Of a stretch of 8,599 bases of DNA, positions 5,694 to 8,599 are shown piece after piece. This stretch comes from Bacteroidota bacterium (lineage in GTDB: Bacteria; Bacteroidota; Bacteroidia; Bacteroidales; PXBB01): the NCBI GenBank assembly GCA_022708385.1, contig JAKIYU010000104.1, positions 1 to 8,599 on the forward strand. The letters run 5' to 3'. The position numbers and the translations under genes are program-made. Each line of letters opens with the position of its first letter. Position 1 is the stretch's first letter. A model generated the notes under the pieces. The model did no database searches. It saw only the letters and a program-made list of their open reading frames with translations, and was not told the DNA's origin.

Positions 5694-6620
5694 GTGATAG
5701 CATATTACAAAAACGCAAACGGAGTTATTCCCTGCAACAAATGGGAACCCAATGGTTGGATGCATGTTGAATGCCCCTCAGAATCAGAAAAGAATAAACT
5801 GGTAGAAGAGTTTAACGTACCCATTGCTTTTCTTAATGACATCGAAGACATTGATGAGCGCCCGCGTGTCGAACTTGAAGACGACTGGTACCTTATCATC
5901 ATTCGCATTCCTTTTCGCAGTAATGATCCCAAATTGCCCTTTTTAACTGCCCCCTTAGGCATCGTATTCAAGGACGACCTGTTTATTTCTATTTGCCATG
6001 TTAAGCAGGATATGCTTAATGATTTCAGTAATTACAGCATACGCAAAAACAGACCCTACTCTAACTTCTTTGATTTGGTTTACAGGCTTATACTTTCTTC
6101 AAGTGTATGGTATCTGAAGTATCTTAAACACATTAACATTCAGATTGAAAATGCTGAGGCTGAACTTGAAAAATCAGTCAAAAACAAGGAGCTTCAACGT
6201 TTGCTGGAAATTGAAAAATGCCTTGTTTATTTTACAACATCAATAAAAGGCAACGACCTGCTTATTAACAGAATTAAAAACCTGAAACTGAAAAAAGAAA
6301 CCGTTGATGAAGAGCTTATTGAAGACGTTGAAATTGAACTTAAACAGGCTCAGGAAACCACCAAGATATACAGCGATATATTAAGTGGCATGATGGATGC
6401 TTATGCCTCTGTCATTTCCAATAACCTGAACATCGTTATGAAGCGCCTTACCTCTATTTCGATTATACTTATGATTCCCACTCTTATTGCCAGCCTGTAT
6501 GGTATGAACGTGCCTAACCATCTCGAAAATAATAAGTTCAGCTTTTTATTTATAGTTCTGGCAACGATTTTTATCTCTTTAATTAGTGTTTATGTTTTTA
6601 GGAAAAAGAGGTGGTTTTAA
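5694..6620 (+). CDS. corA: CorA-family magnesium/divalent cation channel
   Basis: A homopentameric inner-membrane channel for Mg2+ (in some members Co2+ or Ni2+). The 308 residues have the expected design. A mixed alpha/beta cytosolic domain (about 1-115) includes a conserved acidic stretch IEDIDERPRVE (50-60). Long charged helices (about 125-250) form the funnel. The pore helix (about 252-269) ends in the diagnostic motif Gly270-Met271-Asn272. A second membrane helix (about 283-302) is followed by a basic cytosolic tail RKKRWF. The pore-helix approach NNLNIVMKRLTSISI is typical. The periplasmic loop reads VPNHLENN, lacking the MPEL-like form of classical CorA, which is common in the shorter branch. 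The GTG start is set by the AGGAGG at 5680. Its separate leader suggests control apart from the pssA-purS genes. Confidence 0.93.
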   Translation: MIAYYKNANGVIPCNKWEPNGWMHVECPSESEKNKLVEEFNVPIAFLNDIEDIDERPRVELEDDWYLIIIRIPFRSNDPKLPFLTAPLGIVFKDDLFISICHVKQDMLNDFSNYSIRKNRPYSNFFDLVYRLILSSSVWYLKYLKHINIQIENAEAELEKSVKNKELQRLLEIEKCLVYFTTSIKGNDLLINRIKNLKLKKETVDEELIEDVEIELKQAQETTKIYSDILSGMMDAYASVISNNLNIVMKRLTSISIILMIPTLIASLYGMNVPNHLENNKFSFLFIVLATIFISLISVYVFRKKRWF

Positions 6621-6634
6621 AAAAAATAATGAAG

Positions 6635-6664
6635 TGTTCAGAGATGGAATGAACAAAATTTTTT
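6635..6664. terminator. Convergent, possibly bidirectional terminator between corA and the T9SS protein gene
   Basis: TGTTCA (6635-6640) and TGAACA (6650-6655) form a six-pair stem with a nine-base loop. On the plus strand it is followed after three bases by six Ts (6659-6664), fitting a weak intrinsic terminator for corA. On the minus strand the stem is followed after about eight bases by a T-rich run (the complement of the A-run at 6619-6627), so it may also serve the convergent gene ending at 6663. The stem is short and AT-rich. Confidence 0.45.
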
Positions 6665-7565
6665 AAAGTTTTGTAAACTTGCCCCAGGTTCTTAATTTGT
6701 TTTCGGCATTGGTAATTTTATACACATATATTCCCGGTGTAAGGCTTTTGTTATCAATGTAAATGGTGTTGCCTGTGATATTTTCTCTTCTGAAAATCAG
6801 TTTACTTTTGATATCATACACAGCCAGTTCAAAAGGCAATGCTGCGGGATTGTTGAATTCTATCGTGAAATCTTTGTTTGACGGATTGGGATATATATTT
6901 GATTTAACACCTTTGAAACGTATTTCGGAAATACCCTCAATAAAATCGGCCAGACAAAAATTATCGTAAGCAATACCCCCCATGTTATCGAAAATGCTGT
7001 CGCTAATAAAAGAAAAGCGAAAGGCAATGGTATCATCAATTTGGAAATTAAAATGTGAGGCCATATCTGCCAAAAGGGCTTCAAAGTGCATCCATCCTCC
7101 TGAATTTCCGGTTAGCTTGGGTTTGGATGTGTACCAGTGTATCGCAGTATTTAAAGAGGTATCATTAATAACATCAAACCAATTAAGACCGTTGTCTGGA
7201 GAAAATTCAATTTTACCAAAATCTTTTAAGGAGTCGGTTTGTACCGCATAAGAGCCTGTGAAAAACTTACATCCGTAATAGTCCCCTCCCGTAGCCAGGT
7301 ATTTAATAATAAAAGCCGAAGTGTCGTTTGCAGGGTAAGGTATCAGGGTGTCGGTCATAATAGCAGGACCATATTGCTGACCAACAAAGTTTTTGTTCGA
7401 AAGCCCAATCTGCCAGATATTTCCGGGGTTATTCACCGTATCAATAAATACATGAGTCATGCAGTAGGGGTCGGAAAAATCGAGGATTAAATACTGTGAA
7501 CAAGGTAGTTGACAATAGATAACAGATTGCAAAAACGATAACAGTGGCAAGATGAAATTTTTCAT
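6663..7565 (-). CDS. Secreted protein with type A T9SS sorting domain, function unknown
   Basis: A 300-residue protein when started at the ATG at 7565, which begins a clean signal peptide MKNFILPLLSFLQSVIYC with probable cleavage before Gln. The ATG four codons upstream (7577) would add MRIT and is less likely. Positions below count from the upstream ATG. The central part (about 30-215) is beta-rich and contains FSPDNGLNW and RFSFISDS followed by GIAYDNFCL, which resemble the jelly-roll domains that follow proteases or stand alone in Bacteroidota secreted proteins. No catalytic residues are recognisable. The C-terminal 80 residues are a T9SS type A sorting domain: NIYPNPSNKDFTIEF (227-241), AVYDIKSKL (252-260) and PGIYVYKI (281-288). 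It should be exported across the outer membrane and released or anchored. The cysteine at the signal peptide end does not form a proper lipobox. Confidence 0.85.
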   Translation of the reverse strand: MKNFILPLLSFLQSVIYCQLPCSQYLILDFSDPYCMTHVFIDTVNNPGNIWQIGLSNKNFVGQQYGPAIMTDTLIPYPANDTSAFIIKYLATGGDYYGCKFFTGSYAVQTDSLKDFGKIEFSPDNGLNWFDVINDTSLNTAIHWYTSKPKLTGNSGGWMHFEALLADMASHFNFQIDDTIAFRFSFISDSIFDNMGGIAYDNFCLADFIEGISEIRFKGVKSNIYPNPSNKDFTIEFNNPAALPFELAVYDIKSKLIFRRENITGNTIYIDNKSLTPGIYVYKITNAENKLRTWGKFTKL

Positions 7566-7596
7566 AGTAATGCGCAATAGTGAGGTTAATGAAAAA

Positions 7597-7604
7597 CAAA
7601 TATA
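7597..7604 (-). promoter_or_regulatory. Possible -7 element of the T9SS protein gene
   Basis: The minus strand reads TATATTTG, an exact TAnnTTTG match, 31 bases before the preferred ATG at 7565. No TTTG lies at the expected -33 position. The predicted transcription start near 7590 leaves a leader of about 25 bases to ATG 7565 and only about 13 to ATG 7577, slightly favouring the shorter protein. Confidence 0.4.
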
Positions 7605-7620
7605 AAGAAAATTTTATGTT

Positions 7621-8599
7621 CTACTCTTCCCCATTATCTTTCATAATGGACTTTTTTTCTTCTTTATCTTTTATGCCGAAATTATAACGGATATTAATGC
7701 CATAACGTTGGCTATCTGTGTAGCGGTCACCGGTGCTGCGTATGGAGCCCTGGTTGAGTGTAAATTCGGTTTTCATTGTCCGCAGAATATGTCTGGCACT
7801 GAACGAAACAGTAAGTTTCTTTTTAAATAAGGTTTGCGTAATTCCAAAATTCAGCGAGCCGAAGTTTTTGAGCTCATAAAAGTTCCAGCTGCCGTTTTGC
7901 ATCATAAACCCGTTAAGGCGCAGGCGGGTTCCCTTAAAAAGTTTAAGTGAATGAAAGGTAAAGAAGCGCCAGCTGCCTCTCTCGTAGGTAAACGGTTGGT
8001 TTTCGTAGAAGCCGTTGAACTCATTCATATTATACTGTGCGCCTACAGTAAAAAAGTACTTCCCGCCGGGTGGTATTCCCACAATGCCTCTCAGGTAGGT
8101 TTCTTTACTGGTACCCAGATTGTCGTAAGTCCTGACAGCAATATTTTCATTGTTTTTATCTTTATAGGTTACGCTCGAAAATATATCGGTGGTATAATTT
8201 TTCCCCACAGCAAACAGGGGGGTGTCGTCGTAACTGACATTAAACTCAACATTTTCGGTAAACTGTGGTTTCAGTGCGGGATTACCAGTTTCGTAAAGGA
8301 ACTGGTCGGTGTAGCGGATATACGGGTTGAGGCTTTGGTAGTCAGGGCGGTTGATGGTTTTCCGGTAAATGAGATAAGCCTGCAGGTCAATATCGAAGAT
8401 GATTTTAAAAGGCCGGCTCAGATAGACATAGGGAAACCAGTCGGCGCGGCTCACTAGGAAGCTGGTGTCGTGTGGAACAGTCTGGTGGCCGTTCATATAG
8501 GTGTGTTCCATGCGCACACAGGCTTTGAGCAGAAAATCGCCCCATAACTTGCGTGAAGCCTGAAGGTAGGCTGCGTTAATACGCTCCTCATAACCGAAA
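7621..8599 (-). CDS. Outer-membrane beta-barrel family protein (TonB-receptor-like), C-terminal 325 residues, partial
   Basis: The frame is open from the stop (7621-7623) to the right edge, so the N-terminus lies outside the window. The internal GTG at 8517 is not a real start, since in-frame upstream sequence (FGYEERINAAYLQASRKLWG) fits the same family. The protein is an alternation of amphipathic strands rich in aromatic residues. The segment NRPDYQSLNPYIRYTDQFLY, then ETGNPALKPQFTEN (about 8251-8352), is the hallmark of the Bacteroidota outer-membrane beta-barrel family (OMP_b-brl_3). These are TonB-dependent-receptor-like proteins that usually have an N-terminal carboxypeptidase-like domain and a plug. 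The last barrel strand is YGINIRYNFGI, followed by a charged tail KDKEEKKSIMKDNGEE. The substrate is unknown. It ends about 55 bases upstream of the T9SS protein start on the same strand. Confidence 0.88.
   Translation of the reverse strand, partial: FGYEERINAAYLQASRKLWGDFLLKACVRMEHTYMNGHQTVPHDTSFLVSRADWFPYVYLSRPFKIIFDIDLQAYLIYRKTINRPDYQSLNPYIRYTDQFLYETGNPALKPQFTENVEFNVSYDDTPLFAVGKNYTTDIFSSVTYKDKNNENIAVRTYDNLGTSKETYLRGIVGIPPGGKYFFTVGAQYNMNEFNGFYENQPFTYERGSWRFFTFHSLKLFKGTRLRLNGFMMQNGSWNFYELKNFGSLNFGITQTLFKKKLTVSFSARHILRTMKTEFTLNQGSIRSTGDRYTDSQRYGINIRYNFGIKDKEEKKSIMKDNGEE

Noticed and set aside
7500..7565. Lipoprotein signal on the T9SS-sorted protein (cysteine at the end of the signal peptide)
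   Set aside because: The residues before the cysteine are Val-Ile-Tyr. Tyr at -1 does not fit a lipobox, and a signal peptidase I site before Gln is typical for T9SS cargo.
7951..8457. A 168-codon open frame on the plus strand opposite the beta-barrel gene
   Set aside because: It lies wholly antisense to a clear outer-membrane barrel sequence with family motifs, and its translation shows no recognisable domain. It is a shadow of the real gene.
8515..8517. Treating the GTG at 8517 as the start of the beta-barrel gene
   Set aside because: The frame is open upstream to the window edge with family-like sequence, and a 298-residue barrel without plug would be too short for this family.
1..8599. 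A search for a defence system, toxin-antitoxin pair, phage, transposon, CRISPR array or tRNA
   Set aside because: No array of direct repeats, no transposase or integrase motif, no cloverleaf-like sequence and no nuclease pair was seen. The genes are metabolic, transport and surface genes.

Overview
The window looks like chromosome of a Bacteroidota bacterium. Three independent signs support this. There are two secreted proteins with Bacteroidota-type C-terminal regions: a classical type IX secretion (T9SS) 'YPNP' tail, and an 'FSPDNDGYND' tail on a lamin-tail-domain protein. There is an outer-membrane beta-barrel protein of the TonB-receptor-like family common in this phylum. Several gene starts are preceded by the Bacteroidota -7 element TAnnTTTG, in one case with a TTTG box exactly 19 bases upstream. 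I cannot name the genus from sequence alone.

Layout. Positions 1-1870 are on the minus strand and read leftward: aspartate-semialdehyde dehydrogenase (asd), then a DUF996-like integral membrane protein, then the start of a family 2 glycosyltransferase cut by the window edge. The last two genes overlap by one base and appear to have their own promoter, whose -33 box lies across the end of asd. Positions 1871-1953 are a short AT-rich divergent promoter region with a 9-base motif present three times.

Positions 1954-6620 are on the plus strand: a large secreted protein with two Ig-like/lamin-tail modules, phosphatidylserine synthase (pssA), the small purine-biosynthesis subunit purS, and a CorA-type divalent cation channel. 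The first three are packed with gaps of 12 and 7 bases and are probably one transcript. corA follows a 112-base leader holding a -7-like element, a possible 8-residue leader peptide, a strong hairpin and a perfect AGGAGG ribosome binding site before a GTG start. A convergent hairpin terminator separates corA from the minus-strand block at 6663-8599. That block holds a secreted T9SS-sorted protein and the C-terminal half of the outer-membrane beta-barrel protein, whose frame runs off the right edge.

Most of the window is ordinary core and surface-protein gene content. I see no defence island, mobile element, CRISPR array, tRNA or rRNA, and no gene-free stretch above 300 bases. The most interesting unexplained structure is the corA leader (5588-5693). 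Two mutually exclusive RNA helices can be drawn there, one of which would cover the corA ribosome binding site, and a short acidic leader peptide lies just upstream. This suggests, as inference only, a translation-coupled control of the magnesium channel.
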